Positions 19,934 through 20,375 of a stretch of 20,375 nucleotides of DNA are shown piece by piece. Where the stretch lies: contig CDMY01000552.1 of NCBI GenBank assembly GCA_001179505.1, forward strand, positions 11,149-31,523, in the 5' to 3' direction. Position numbers and translations under genes: made by a program. Positions within the stretch are counted from its first letter, which is position 1; the number at the start of each line of letters is the position of its first letter. The notes under the pieces were generated by a model. That model did no database searches, was not told the DNA's origin, and saw only the letters and a program-made list of their open reading frames with translations. The DNA is from Vitrella brassicaformis (Eukaryota; Sar; Vitrellaceae).

Positions 19934-20375
19934 TACGTCAGGCGGCTTCGCGCAGTGCTTCGCACAACGGCTGCGTGCTTCGCCTTGCGGTGAGGAAAGC
20001 ACCTCGCAGCCGCCGAAACGAATCCTTCAACTCGAATCACGAGCTTGCGGGGAGCGGTTCCCCGAAGGATCGGCTAGCGGATCTGCCCATAAGCTGAGCT
20101 CTTGTGTTGTCCGCGAGGTGGCGATGAACATGAGAGCGCAGCGGTGCGAGAGAGAGAGAGAGAGAGAGAGAGTCACCTTTTCCCCTGTGCGAGCTCACCT
20201 TACCGGAACCGTTTTACGTGTCCCAGTCCCCCTTTCCAGCTCCAGCTCGATACTCCCTCAGCTATCAGCATCTGCATTGCGTTCGTATCGTCTTCCGTCT
20301 TCTGATAACATCGCTCCAGAAATGTTTCGGTTCGGCTCCTCGTCGGCCACTACAACGGCATGCGGACCCCTCCCC
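19934..20375. other. Upstream region of the acyltransferase gene
   Basis: This is the probable promoter and 5' leader of the minus-strand acyltransferase. It holds a 6-bp-stem hairpin CGGGGA/TCCCCG at 20048-20064 and a (GA)n tract at 20148-20172. A plus-strand ATG at 20322 opens a frame that runs to the window end (18 codons, Ser/Thr-rich). It might begin a divergent gene, but it is too short to support a call. Confidence 0.5.
20148..20172. repeat. GA dinucleotide tract upstream of the acyltransferase gene
   Basis: Uninterrupted (GA)n of about 25 nt, some 215 nt upstream of the acyltransferase start codon. Such tracts can be promoter elements in other eukaryotes, but that role is only a possibility here. 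Confidence 0.93.

Noticed and set aside
20000-20002. Upstream start for the acyltransferase
   Set aside because: The codon is GTG, not ATG. The first in-frame ATG is at 19931-19933.
20322-20375. Start of a plus-strand gene at the window end
   Set aside because: Only 18 codons are visible and no motif or promoter supports it, so it is noted but not called.

Overview
The window looks like nuclear DNA of a GC-rich, intron-dense protist. All five gene models need splicing, using 50 short GT-AG introns of 57-149 nt. No prokaryotic gene organisation, tRNA, rRNA or CRISPR array was seen. Introns and intergenic DNA are full of CA/TG, GACA/GGCA and TGGA microsatellites. Intron style, repeat content and a BT1-type folate/biopterin transporter suggest an alveolate, possibly a chromerid such as Vitrella. 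That placement is an inference from memory of such genomes; no search was run. Models were built by hand, by joining exons at GT-AG sites so the frame stays open; lengths and phases agree at every junction.

Layout, left to right. (1) 1-2783, minus: a 3'-truncated gene for an unrecognised protein with an N-terminal Cys cluster, an acidic repeat region and a leucine-zipper coiled coil. (2) 3519-6000, minus: an 11-exon, 580-residue BT1-family transporter. (3) 6415-9456, minus: a 12-exon FAD-dependent oxidoreductase of the retinol saturase / carotenoid isomerase type, intact except for one in-frame TAA at codon 422 inside a conserved block. (4) 9817-12786, plus: a complete 14-exon, 600-residue calnexin with signal peptide, lectin domain, 4+4 P-domain, one membrane segment and a C-terminal KKDE di-lysine signal. 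(5) 16839-19933, minus: an 11-exon, 707-residue wax ester synthase/DGAT-type acyltransferase with a Ser/Pro-rich insertion of about 165 residues.

Genes 3 and 4 are divergent and share a 360-bp promoter region. Genes 4 and 5 converge on 4 kb of repeat-rich DNA without a credible gene. The five genes do not form a pathway. At most, calnexin, the saturase-like enzyme and the acyltransferase are plausibly all endoplasmic-reticulum proteins, which is ordinary for a eukaryotic locus.

The main points for a second look are the single in-frame stop in the saturase-like gene, complementary CA-rich and TG-rich tracts at opposite ends of many introns, frame-preserving stop-free introns, the large acyltransferase insertion, and a cluster of overlapping palindromes at 3076-3113. 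I did not find a clearly new multi-gene system.
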